Part shown: positions 23,026-33,887 of the stretch, one piece after another
Layout: the number at the start of each line of letters is the position of its first letter
Position numbering within the stretch: the stretch's first letter is position 1
From: Mortierella alpina
Taxonomy: Eukaryota; Mortierellomycota; Mortierellomycetes; Mortierellales; Mortierellaceae
DNA length: 64,000 bases
NCBI GenBank assembly: GCA_029449245.1
Contig: JANATF010000004.1
Location: forward strand, 2,852,001 to 2,916,000
Direction of reading: 5' to 3'
Notes under the pieces: generated by a model
Told to the model about the DNA's origin: nothing
Database searches by the model: none
Seen by the model: the letters and a program-made list of their open reading frames with translations, nothing else
Made by a program: the position numbers and the translations under genes

Positions 23026-23417
23026 GGCTGTGAAGATTGTGAGGGAGTGGAGGGCGGGATGGAAGGGCCGGATGGATGGATGGATTGATGGATTGATGGA
23101 TGGATAGATAGATGAAGCGGTCTCCCATGGACATTGTCCAGGCTGGAGTCGGCGGATCGATGTGTGACTTGCTGTTTGATGATGACTGAGGAGCGCATTT
23201 CTGTTTTGGTTTTCTCAGTCCTCTCGTCCCGTTTTCACTCTCTTCCTTTATTCCTCCGTTGACTTGACTCTTTCTCTCCGTCGTTGCCTGTCGTCCACCG
23301 CTTCCTCTCCTTTCTCCTTCCTCCTCCTCATCCTCTTCCTCTCCTTCCTCTCCTTCCTCTCCTTCCTCTCTCTCTTCTCGCTCCTCAACTCGACCAGACT
23401 CTTCTTTGCTAGACTCT
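23026..23417. promoter_or_regulatory. Divergent promoter between LCL2-like and ALO1-like genes
   Basis: Only 392 bp separate the two divergent start codons, so both genes must share this region for initiation. It contains a GGAT/GATT/GATA tetranucleotide repeat (about 23068-23114) next to the LCL2 start and a dense CTCCTTC tract (about 23300-23385) just upstream of the oxidase ATG. I do not see a clean TATA box. Confidence 0.65.
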
Positions 23418-25443
23418 ATGGACGACAAGGACCACCCCGACATCGAGGGCTCCTTTATCGTTGTGCCCAACGACACCCCGTCTCAAAGCAGCGATGCTAC
23501 CTCGACCCTCAACGGATCAGCCGTGGATGACAGTACTCACAGGGAATCCTTGTCCCCCTTGGATCAAGCTTCCCTGTTGCAACAGGAGCTCAAATCCGTG
23601 CTGACACCAGGAAAAACCTTTGAGAACTGGGCAAGGACCTTTCGTTGTGTACCCGAGCAATACTATACCCCTTCGACTGAAGAAGAGGTCGTCAAGGTAT
23701 GTTTGCGCATTTCTAGGAAAGAAAAAGGTTTTGTTTTTGCGCTCCACAGCGACTTACATTTTTTTTGTTGCTGTTTTCTCATATGTTCTTTTCGTTCCGG
23801 AATAGATCATTCATCTCGCTAGACTCTCAGGCAAACGTGTCAAGGCCATCGGGACTGGGCACTCGCCTTCAGACTTGGCCTGCACGGATGGAATCATGAT
23901 CAACACAGACAGGCTGAACGAATTACTTCATGTGGAAAAGGAAAAGAGAACCGTCACCGTGGGTGCAGGGATGAAGCTGGAAAAGCTGCACAAGCTCCTG
24001 GAGCTTCAGGATCTCGCCCTCAGCAACCTGGGCTCCATCTCGGACCAAAGTGTGGCAGGAGCTATGGCTACAGCAACACACGGCACTGGCGCGGAATATG
24101 CGTCTCTTTGTGCATCAGTAAGACAAAGTCGACCTTTTTCTGGCAGTTTCAGCAATTTCGGGCCGTCGATCGTTCATCGCATGTGTTGACGACGACGACC
24201 GCTTTTCCTTTCTCACGCTTGACTAGGTCTTGGACTTGACCTTCATCACCGCTACTGGATTGACGATTTATTGCTCCAAGACCGAAAAGCCTGACATCTT
24301 CAACGCAGCCGTGTGTTCATTGGGGGCTCTTGGAATCATCACGAGGATGACTTTGCAGTGCGAACCTGCGTTTCGACTCGAGAATAAGCAGGAGCCAGCG
24401 AAACTGGATGAGGTGCTCAACAATCTGGACAGCATTATCCATTCCGCAGAGCACGTTCGCCTCTGGTGGTATCCTCACACGGACAATGTTGTTGTTTGGC
24501 GGGCTAACAGGACAACAAAGGTGCGTAGGACTGAGAAAATGGAACAGTAGAATCTAGGAAATCACTCTGGTTGGATCATCAGCTAAAATGCTCTTTTTTT
24601 TCTTGCCTCTACTTGCGGATACAGGAAATCTCTCGCCCGTTGTCATCATGGAGGACGTCGCGGTGGTTTAGCGTTCATATCTACCAGGGTCTTCTGTACA
24701 TCTGCCGGTTTATTCCTCGTCTGATCCCGACACTCTCGCGCTTTATGTTTTGGGCCACTCAGTCCAGACCCATTGAGCGAGTGGATGACAGCGTGAGGGT
24801 GTTCAACTTTGACTGTTTGTTTCCTCAGTATGTGAACGAATGGTCGATTCCTTGGTCAAGGACCGCGGAAGCTCTGAGAGCCTTGGATCATTTTATCGAG
24901 AACGGATTTGTCAAAGTGGAATCTGGCGTAGGACTGGACGAATCAACTGATGTGAAGGACGGACACGCTCTGAAGGTCGTCAGGAAGGAGGCAGGACTCA
25001 AGGTCCACTTCCCCATTGAGATCCGGTTTGTGAAAAAGGATGATGTCTGGCTCAGTCCAGCCTATGGAGTTGACTCTTGCTATATTGGCATCATCATGTA
25101 TAGGTAAAAAAAAAAAAAAAAAAAGAGACGAGGACGGAGAATGTTATCCAGGTTCATTTTTCCCTCAGCGGTTGACTAACCAAAATTTACTCTGGGAAAT
25201 CTCTTTAGACCCTATGGAAAGCCTGTTCCGTACAAACGCTTTTGGGCAGGCTTTGAGCAAATCATGGCGTCCTTTGAAGGTCGACCCCATTGGGCCAAGG
25301 CCCACTCGGTCAGCTTTGAGAGGTTGAAGCAGTCCTATCCAAAACTGGCGGCGTTTAGTGACATCCGACAGCAACTGGACCCTGAGGGCATGTTCCTGAA
25401 CGATTACCTTCGTCGCCATCTTGTGCCAGTTTCGACACCCTGA
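23418..25443 (+). CDS. ALO1: D-arabinono-1,4-lactone oxidase
   Basis: Five exons (23418-23696, 23806-24117, 24227-24520, 24625-25103, 25209-25443) give 532 residues, close to the size of yeast ALO1. The enzyme oxidises aldonolactones to an ascorbate-type product with FAD and passes electrons to oxygen; in fungi the product is D-erythroascorbate and the enzyme is mitochondrial-membrane linked. The FAD-binding PCMH part starts after residue 70. GTGHSPSD holds the expected flavin-linking histidine at His112. GSISDQSVAGAMATATHGTG is the second flavin motif. The ALO C-terminal domain has the HWAK motif (residues 482-485) and ends in LDPEGMFLNDYLRR. A hydrophobic stretch in exon 4 (QGLLYICRFIPRLIPTL) may associate with membrane. 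The N-terminal 60 residues are extra and polar. Confidence 0.93.
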
Positions 25444-26491
25444 GTTTGCAGGTGCGAAAGATGAAGTATAGAGATAGAAAGATAGAGTGGTGGTCGTTTG
25501 ATTATGGTTTTTGACGCTAAAAAAAACGTGTACAATGCTATTTCTGGGATTGGCATGGCATGGCATGTGCGTGGACAAGACTGGGTGCTCTGCACCTCGG
25601 TGACTCGGTCTGAACACGCGTTCACGCGGGATTTTTTTTATATGACTTTCTGCTTTTATTTTAGGAAGAGGAGGTTGAAGGTTGGGCAAGGAGAAGGAGG
25701 GACGGGCGTGAGGAAGAAGGCTTCTTGCCCTTGCAGACAAGTCCCTCGTTTGTTCATTTTGTCCGTCCCAGAGAAGGAATGTTCGGACAGGCAGTTTCGG
25801 CAAAAGGCGTACCTGCTATCTTTAGTTTCTGGGTGGACTTGGGGTGGGCAAGTGTGGTGTTGGCATTTTTGCTGGCTGTAGCTGGGCAGTGCTGGTGGTT
25901 GTTACTGCGTCGTGTTTACATCGACAGGGGGGTGATGGTGACGCGAGGATGGGCTACGTTGGCTGTGGTTGTGGTGTAGTGCCTGTGTAGGATGTGTATT
26001 TCTTGGGGTGGAACGAGGCGTAGTTCAAATGGGTGCAAAGAATGCGGACAACGTGGGGGCACATGCAAAGGAAGCGCGCCCTTGCTTTTGGTGTGTGCTT
26101 GTGTGTGTCTGTGTCTGTGTCTGTGCCTGTGTCGGTGTCTGTGTGTGCAGTAGGTGTGAGTGTGTGTGTTGTGCCTGTCTGTCTGTGTGTTGTTGTGTGC
26201 CTGTTGACCGCCTCTGCGATGCAAACGACTGATAACCATCTCGTTCCACCCGTCTGTTGCCACCCCCAAAAGCAAAGGCCCATCTCGCTTTCCTCTCTTT
26301 CCTTCTGATTCCTCATTCCTCATTCTCTCCCAGCGTCCACTTCTTTCCTTCCCCACCCCTCATACCTCCCATTCTCTCTTGTCATCCCCCGTCCCCGCCT
26401 GCCATTCCTCTGGCACACTCCACCTTCATTCCTCGCTGTCCAACACACCCTCCACCTGCAAGCCCTCCCCATAGACTTGGAGTAGACAGCC
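25444..26491. other. Intergenic spacer with TG-rich repeat
   Basis: This is about 1 kb between two genes on the same strand. It holds the oxidase 3' UTR, a GTGTCTGTG repeat, and then a C/T-rich leader (26290-26480) before the next start codon. No gene is supported. Confidence 0.6.
26091..26195 (+). repeat. GTGTCTGTG tandem repeat
   Basis: The tract is made of GTGTGT and GTGTCT units with few A residues. It resembles the TG-rich tracts at 2.8 and 20 kb. Confidence 0.85.
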
Positions 26492-28704
26492 ATGTCCACT
26501 GCAGCGCCACTCAGAGTCCTGATCGTCGGCACAGACATTGCCACCCTCACGCTAGCCTTAATTTTGGAGCAGGCGGGCATCGACTATCTTCTCTTGGAGA
26601 GTCATGCGTCCGTGCCTGTGGTCGCAGGCGGCATCTCCCTCCACCCAACCGTCCTTCCATTTATGGAGCAGCTCGCTCTCAGAGACGACCTCTTCTTCAA
26701 CTCACAACCCCTAGAGCAGGTCCTAGTCCTCGACCCGGACATGGAGACCATCACGTCCTACGACTGGAGCAACAGACAGACTCGGTAAGCAAGAGAACTA
26801 TGAAGGTCCGGGCTCTCATAGTTTAAGTAGCTGACTGTGACTGACCAAAACTGGGCCTCATTTCTTTGACTCGCCATGTCCACAACAGTTACAGTGCCTG
26901 GACTCGGTTCATGACTAGGCCCGAGTATTGCGACATGATCGTCCAGAAACTGCCAGAATCCAAGATCCTCTTTAACAAGACCCTCACATCTCTCACAACA
27001 GTCGAGTCGGATGATGAGCATGAAGAGGACTTTGATGTGTACATCCGGCGTAGGCAAGACAGTATCCTTGATGACGATATCTTGGCCGACGAGGAAAAAG
27101 AAACGAGCGAGGCGGTACGAGGCGTGACGGTAAAGTGTGCAGACGGATCTGTGTACCATGGTCATATCCTGATTGGCGATGTCAACAGCGGCATTCAAGA
27201 CATTGCGCGGGAGGGCTGTCACGACGAGCGGGTGCCATCTGTCGCTGCAGAGGGCAAAGAGACTCCGATCCGCGAGGTACAATACCATGTCTCGGGTGTA
27301 ACAGAGGAGCTCGACCCTCAACGCATCCCACTCCTTCGAGAGGACACAACTCAGCTGCGAGTGGTGGTGGACGATAAAAGTCCCTATTCGGTAGGTGATT
27401 ATGCCAGCTCATACGAGAAAGACCATGCACAGTGTTCTCCTTCTCCCTTGCGCTGCCTCGCGCTCTCTCGCTCAAGTTAATGCGCCCTCCTAGGGCGTTC
27501 AATTATGCACTTCATGCTTGCTTACATGTGTCGCACTACTGTTTATTCATAGTGGTGGGCAGCGACACTGGTGGACAACAGGATCGCATGGCAGGTCACT
27601 AAGCGCATGTTTGTCTCTGAAAAGTCCTCGCGTCTTTCAGAGAACTTTGATCCTGCTCTCCTGCATGAGGAGCAAGCGAGTGCGTCCATTTTAAGCCGTA
27701 TTTCACATTCGATGATGTGTCCTCTTGGTGGGACAATGGCGCAACTTGTATCTTGGACTAGCCCGTCCGACATCTCCTGCAAACGGTGGGACGATCGGCG
27801 GGCTTTGTCCGGCAGTCTCAGCTCGTCTCGCCTTTTGCTTTTAGGGGAAGGTAAGACAAACGAGGATCGAGTGCACAGGCATAACAGCCCTGTGTTTTTC
27901 CTTGGCTACTCCCTTCTTTTGTTTTTGCAGGAGTAGAAGCCCTTACTATGGCAGGAGTGTATCAAATCCTGCTCATGTTCTAACGCGTTCTTCGTTCTCT
28001 CACCTCTTTCGCCTTGCTTGCATTATCGACAAATTTAGCATGTCGCAAGGTACATGGACCTCGATTGCTTGCTTACCTTCCCCCTCCCCCCTGATCACCT
28101 CCCTCAGCCCTTGTGCTCAGGCTGAGACCGCAGAGCATTATGAGATGCGAAATGCACAGGCCATTATAATGACTAACCACGTTTTCCCATGCTATTTTAG
28201 ATCGTTTCAATCGTAGGTGAGGCAGCCGATGACTCAATTTTGGACGCTCTGGCCTTGAGCGAGGCCCTCTTCTCCTTGCGGTCGGCGAGAAAACGCGATG
28301 TTCAGGCAGCTTTCGAGCAGTACCACCAAGACCGAACCTCGAGAAGGGCGGCTGCCTTGGACGAGGCGCGGGAGCTGGATCTGCTCCTGCGGGCCAAGGT
28401 AAATAGCTTGCAGTTTCCCTCTTTCCGCGTCCCGTTTTTTTTACAAAGATGTACGGTGACTGACAATCCCCTCTCGGGTATTTTTTTAAAACATCCATTT
28501 GTACAGAGCACCATGCGGAAATTATACCGGGCTTGGGTGCTGAACTATGCATCCAAATGCTCCCAGGAGAAGCGGAATGACGAAAAATACTCTTACCGCC
28601 CTCAGGCAAGCTTCTTGCATCGTGTGCCAGACTATGGCGTTGTTCAGCCCAGCGATTGCTTGCTTTCGACGAGAGGAAATGCCCATGGCGGTTGGGACAA
28701 TTAA
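26492..28704 (+). CDS. FAD-monooxygenase-like protein with altered cofactor motifs
   Basis: Model of six exons (26492-26784, 26889-27390, 27553-27850, 27931-27956, 28201-28398, 28507-28704), 504 residues. The layout matches the FAD-dependent monooxygenases (UbiH/PHBH type) that are numerous in Mortierella-like fungi: an N-terminal Rossmann strand, FMTRPEYCDMIVQKLP, CADGSVYHG, a WW-AATLVDNRIAWQV strand, and a C-terminal YRPQASFLHRVPDYG block. However, the dinucleotide motif usually GxGxxG reads G13-TDIAT, the usual GADG reads GDVN (194-197), and the usual GD near residue 363 reads GE. FAD binding is therefore doubtful. The frame is nonetheless open across all exons. The 26-nt fourth exon is the weakest part of the model. 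It may be a pseudoenzyme, a very divergent paralogue, or a young pseudogene. Confidence 0.72.
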
Positions 28705-29044
28705 TAATACCACACTACAGTATAATGACCATATACCCTCCCGCACCCCACTTACACTCATACATACATACATACATACATAGATACAACTCTATTGCAA
28801 TACACAATAAAAGACTATAGAAGACTGTAGCACTTCGTCATCGCGATGCAGACAGCCTTGCATTAGCATCGGCCTATACTGGCAGCAACGCGAGAGCGCG
28901 TGAAGGCATATCGCAATGCACGCGAGCTTGAAATGTTCTGTGACGTAAATTTCGCAGCCTGCATCTGGCTTGTGGTCCGTTTTTCGGAAGTTCGGTTTTT
29001 TTTGGCCATCCATTACACTTCAACTCCACCCACCACTCGCCATC
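28705..29044. other. Spacer with 3' end signals and promoter of the next gene
   Basis: This 340 bp region has a CATA tetranucleotide run (28759-28781), an AATAAA polyadenylation-type hexamer at 28806-28811 for the upstream gene, and then the short promoter of the complex I subunit gene. Confidence 0.6.
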
Positions 29045-30242
29045 ATGTCTTTTCTCTGCAGGGCTGGCATCGCTGCAACCCGCTCCACTCGCGTTGTCCA
29101 GAAGCGCTTCGGCTCCCACGCTGCTCACGGACCTGAGGCTCCCCCCACCCAAGAAGGTATACAGCGCGGATCAATGCCACGGATCGTGCTAGCTCGGACT
29201 AGTGTCTTCCACCCAACTGGTCAATCACGATCCGGAATACCTTCTGTCGCCTCTTTCAGTTCAGCTATGGAACCACACCTTAGCGATCGCCGATGGGAAT
29301 CAAACACTGACGACGTGCGCTATTCGTTTGATAACTTGCGTGAACTCTCATTAGGCTTCACTTCCAATGGATTCAAATACACCTTGCTCGCTGTCGTTGG
29401 ATTGCTCGCCTGGTCCCGCATTGACGAGCATCTGACCAGCCAGGGCGAGGTAATATATTGAGGAGTTTGCTTTTTACAGGATCAAAGGAAGGATCGCAGG
29501 ACAGTGCAGACATCGGAGTCAAGTTCTTACGGGAGACCACGATATGCAGAATGCAGCGCTACAGGGATGTGGACCGTCGTCGGGAGGACTACACGACCGA
29601 ACCTTGTACTGGCACCCACTTGGTACCCACTGTTGAACCACACAGTCGTTGACACCATGCTCGTACGATGTGGCAGAGTGCGTGGATACAACACGTTTCA
29701 GTGGACAAGGAGTGTGTGCCTCTGTCAGTCCCAGAGTGATTCTAGAGCCATCACTGAACAATGTGCTTCGTATCGTCTTCCGGCTGTGTTTTTATTGCTT
29801 CTAGGAGAAGCACCCTTTCACCCGCTACATCGAGTATTACATGCGCTCGGAGCAGGAGTCCAACCGTATCAACGAGAAGCATATTGCTCTTGCCCAGAAG
29901 GCTGCTGAGGATGCGTAAGTCAATATATATGTAACTGGAGAGTTTTGAAAGGGCCATCGTCAGACCGACTAATGGTTTTTTTATTCTTGTACATTTTTTT
30001 CCCAGTCATTTCTTTGCTGGAGCCATCCGCCCTCCCAAGGTCCAGCTTCGTTACCCTGAGTATGTATATTTTTCCTCTGTTGTATTGTGGTTTTGATGCG
30101 TCCATGGACCCCTCTCGTACTACAAGCTCTAACATGCCTTGCTACAAAATTATGACCTAGCTTGATGAGTAACGCCTCTGAAAAGTGCATTTCGGTCGGA
30201 ACTGTTGTCTCGACTGATGGTGTCGTCCCCAAGTACCACTAA
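29045..30242 (+). CDS. Complex I accessory subunit, NUXM / 17.8 kDa-like
   Basis: Five exons (29045-29156, 29355-29449, 29805-29914, 30006-30059, 30161-30242) give 150 residues of about 17 kDa. The N-terminus (MSFLCRAGIAATRSTRVVQK) is basic and lacks acidic residues, like a mitochondrial presequence. One membrane segment follows (KYTLLAVVGLLAWSRI, about residues 45-60). The C-terminal part runs HPFTRYIEYYMRSEQES, then KHIALAQKAAEDA, then PPKVQLRYPDLMSNAS and a VG-TVV ending. The order of these blocks resembles the fungal 17.8 kDa NADH:ubiquinone oxidoreductase subunit (NUXM), which has a similar RFPE-containing region near its end. It would be a one-pass accessory subunit in the inner membrane. 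The long introns relative to exon size make the model dependent on splice signals, but all phases agree. Confidence 0.72.
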
Positions 30243-30536
30243 ATGTCCTTCCGCCTACCACCTCGACCCATACTTCCCCGCTCCCAAAAATCTTACCATT
30301 CCCCCACCCAGATGATTTAGACAACAAAAAAAAAGACGACCTGCAGTTCAACGTCCATAGTCAACTCTTGATCCGCCTTGCGCCTTTTCTTTTATATATC
30401 ACACCTGGCCAGGAACGCAAACAAAAGGTCCTTGACTTGGCTGGGGTTGACACTGCGTCTTTCATGTGCTTATATCTCTCGCCATAAACGCCGTTGTCAG
30501 CGTATATGTGGCTGTGGGCATGCATGGAATGAGCTT

Positions 30537-30785
30537 GTGCGGTTTCTCGAAGGTGTGTGCCATTTCACGACGAGGTTTGTGGAATTTCTCGAAGAGGTTC
30601 GTGTGGGTTTACGAAGAGGTTCGTGCGGTTTCTCAAAGCAGCGTACGCGTTTTTCATTACCAGCGTGCGCGTGTTCTCGACGTAACGTGTGCGGTTTCGA
30701 AGAGGTTTGTGCGGTTTCTCAAAGCAGCGTACGCGTTTTTCTTTAGCTTGTGCGGTTTCTCAAAAGTGCAGCATGTGCGGTTTCG
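30537..30785 (+). repeat. GTGCGGTTTC minisatellite
   Basis: Six copies of the core GTGCGGTTTC begin at 30537, 30623, 30689, 30709, 30750 and 30775. They are embedded in longer related units that carry GAAGAGGTT and GCAGCGTACGCG. A 33-base segment is perfectly duplicated at 30623-30655 and 30709-30741. The tract starts about 300 bp after the stop of the complex I subunit gene. Confidence 0.85.
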
Positions 30786-33652
30786 CGACAGGTTTACGCG
30801 CGTTATTCATTTCAGGGCAGAGGTTGGCGCCTCCCGACTTTCTCTGTTCTCTGTTTCGCCTTCCAAGTATTTTCGCATCACTTACACTCATTCACTCACT
30901 CACGCATCATTCACCCTTGACACTCTTCATCATAACTCACGCGCACACCATCAGCAACACATTCCGCGCTGCAGGTGTATACTTGCTCCTGCTCCCGCCA
31001 TGCGTCATTTCTTAATCTGCATCGCATCTGGGACGAATGCCCTTGTGAAAAACGCACATCGACCATTCTTTTCCATATTCCTGCTGCCGTTGTCATTAAA
31101 ACCCTCAGCTGCATGCAACTAGGAAGAGAAAAGGATGCAGTCCTTGAACGCAGTCAATTCCATCGTCCAGTAACACTCCACTCTTGCCATTCGAACTAGG
31201 TGAAAGGCGTAACCTTGACTTGAACCCCTCCCCCCCCCTTTGCACTTTCACTGTCCATGCTTTTTTTATTTTGCTACCGTAGAATGGAAAAACAGTGGCC
31301 CTTTGTCAGGGAGAGAAGCCCACAATGCCGCCGGCTTGTTGACACGAGTAAGCTTAGCAAATTGCCAAGATCAAGGAGGTTGTAGTCTGGCGATGCAGGA
31401 GTGGCAAGCATTGGTTGTCAGGGTGAAGCCTTGACAATGTTGCCATGGAGAAGCCCGAGAAGGTCGTCATGGAGAAAACGCGAGCGAATTGCCCAAAGGA
31501 GGTGGAGGCCTTGCAGAGAACGATATGCGGATCAAGGATGTCACAAGGGCTATGGATATTTTAGTCAACCAAAGGCTAGTTGGTGGCCATAAGGTGGCCA
31601 TAAGAAGCTATCCTGGTCTATTCAGTAAAGATCATCTCTTTCACGCTGATCGACAGAACCTGCCATACACAAGGTGAAAGAGTTTCTTAACGTCCTGAAT
31701 CCATTCGCGGCCACTACAAAGAAAAAGAGGGAGGGGGGGGGGGGAGGGCTTGCTTGACGCGGCATAGTCATCCCGAAGCCCAACGCGTTGAGTCTCCTCA
31801 TCTGGCATACCCTGCACAGACCTACTCATTGTTGTCGGAGGTCGAAGTGTGAGATTTTTTGACCCCCCGACTTTTGTGCACTGAACCCAGGGGAGACATC
31901 TGAAGTAGTGTTTAAGATGTTCCTTACTTGCGACGCCAACATTATTGACCATCAGAGGCCTGCGTGGTCTACAGCGCAAGTAGGACGCCAATTATTGTTA
32001 AGGTAACTATATTATGGCTTAACCTGCTCATCGTTGTAGACTATGCACCAATCCGACGCATAGATATCCCCCAGTGGAGCACTTTAGGTCACGAAACAAT
32101 CAGAGCAACCTGCCCTTGCGTACCTTCGGAAATTCTGGTTGCAAAACGGCCGAAATGGCAGTTTTTTTTTTGGGTTTGTCCGAACTTCCTCATTAAAAAT
32201 CAGAGAAAAAAAACCTCGACTTGTTCGGTCATGGTGTTGAACAACACTTTTTAATACATAGGCGATGGGAGGGGAGAGGAGGGAGGAATGGTAATTCTCG
32301 GCAGTGATGGCTGGATCGAAAGGCACAGCAACAGTGCAATGTGGGTGTTGGGCATTCGGGATCTTATTATTGTCCGAGTGGTCACTACTAAGCTAAACAC
32401 GGGGGGTGATGCGAAAAAAAAAACCAAACATGTGTCCAAATGCAAGGTCTGCAAGATAGGGCGATCATCTTCCATTGCTTGGAGACAAAATAAAAAATGT
32501 CTAAAGGCAGTGGGCACTGACTTTTTGCGTTTTTGCTGGATCACCTGGCGCAGTTCGAGGAAAGCAAAGAGAGAGAGAGAGAGAGAGAGAGGATGGATGA
32601 GGATAACGGTAATATGCTGCAGCGCAAGATTTGTGTGGGAACGTATGCGCCGTTGTGCACAAAGCAATGCACATTGACGGCGATTCTGGGCGCAAAAGAT
32701 CAGTTCAACTGTGTTAGATATTGGTTGACGGGCATTGGCACTCGGGGGGTACGGTCATGATGTCTCGGCCACAGTGACTGAGGCTCTCCTCATTACGGGC
32801 AAGAAAACACTAACGGGGGTTGGGGAGAGCTTCATTGGCAAGGAGGACAGGCGAGCTATTACGATAGTGTTGTATACATTGAGGTCAGATGAGGCGAGGC
32901 AAGGAGATGAGGAAGTGCACACTAGACCGCCCTTTCTCCTTTTCTCCCTTTGTCTCTCCTCTCTCCCCAAAGCCAAGATAGAGGGAGCGCGTGGCACTTC
33001 TGTTTGCGTATGGAATGGCGTGGAAAAGCTGGCAAGTCAGCCGAACCATTTTTGACCGACAATTCTTTTTTTTTTTTTTATATATTTTGGGCAAGGGCGG
33101 CTCGTTTCTTTTGTGTAACCATCGCGCGTCTGCGAGGGTCGTTGTCATTTTTTCTCCTCTTCTTTCTCTTTTTCCATATTACTGCCACGGGTATTCAGTG
33201 CCTATTCAGTCGCCCTGGCCAGGCAACCCCAACGACGACTCATTTCTTTGGTGTAACCATCGCGTGCTGGTCCTTGGGCTTATTCCAAGGCTTCGTAGCC
33301 TTGTTCGGTGATGGGCATCGTACCCTGTTCATTCTGCAGCGCGCATCTCAGGCTGATTGGATGCGCATCTCGGCAAAAAGGAAAACGGCATATACCTGCC
33401 TTTCGGGGCCCTTTACAAGGACAAGACAACACCTGTGGGAGCCACCACTCTCGGCGGCCCGCCTCTTCCCTGCCGCCATCCGCAGTGTGCTATCCTGGTG
33501 TGCTGGATGCAATAGCACGGCCCGTCAGATCTAAAGAAACGAGTCAAGAAAAAAAAAACAATAAAAAAAAGTAGAATAAAGCACTACTCATTCACTAGTG
33601 GCTCTTTCATTCCAGCCAGTCGCCTTGATCAGCCTGTCTGCCTGCTATTACG

Positions 33653-33660
33653 TATAAAAG
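33653..33660 (+). promoter_or_regulatory. TATA box of the IDO gene
   Basis: TATAAAAG lies 228 bp upstream of the start codon and is followed by a CT-rich leader (33705-33880) typical of fungal genes that are highly transcribed. This is the best TATA match seen upstream of any gene in the window. Confidence 0.5.
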
Positions 33661-33887
33661 GGCCACTACCATCAGCGCTACTCCTTTTTGTCCCATTGTT
33701 CTCCATACTCTCCTCTCTCTCTCTCTCTCACTATCTATCTCTGCCTCTTCTGTCGCTTCTGCTTCTTCTTTCGCAATCGCACACAGTCTCTCCACTCTTT
33801 GCCTCTTTACGCTCCACTCCTTGCTTCTTCATTCTCTAGATTTCCATCTCAGCTCAACCTCTCGTTCCTTTCTCTCTCACTCCGACC

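Larger units (their letters stand above)
30243..33887. other. Gene-poor stretch, 3.6 kb
   Basis: No supportable gene is found. The content is a GTGCGGTTTC minisatellite (listed), a G-run near 31733-31744, a GA run near 32569-32592, a poly-T near 33066-33079, and a 22-23 bp direct repeat at 33104-33126 and 33242-33264. The last 250 bp form the promoter and CT-rich leader of the IDO gene. Confidence 0.5.

Noticed and set aside
32950-33534. 194-codon plus-strand frame
   Set aside because: It contains poly-Phe from a T run and a direct repeat, and shows no domain character.
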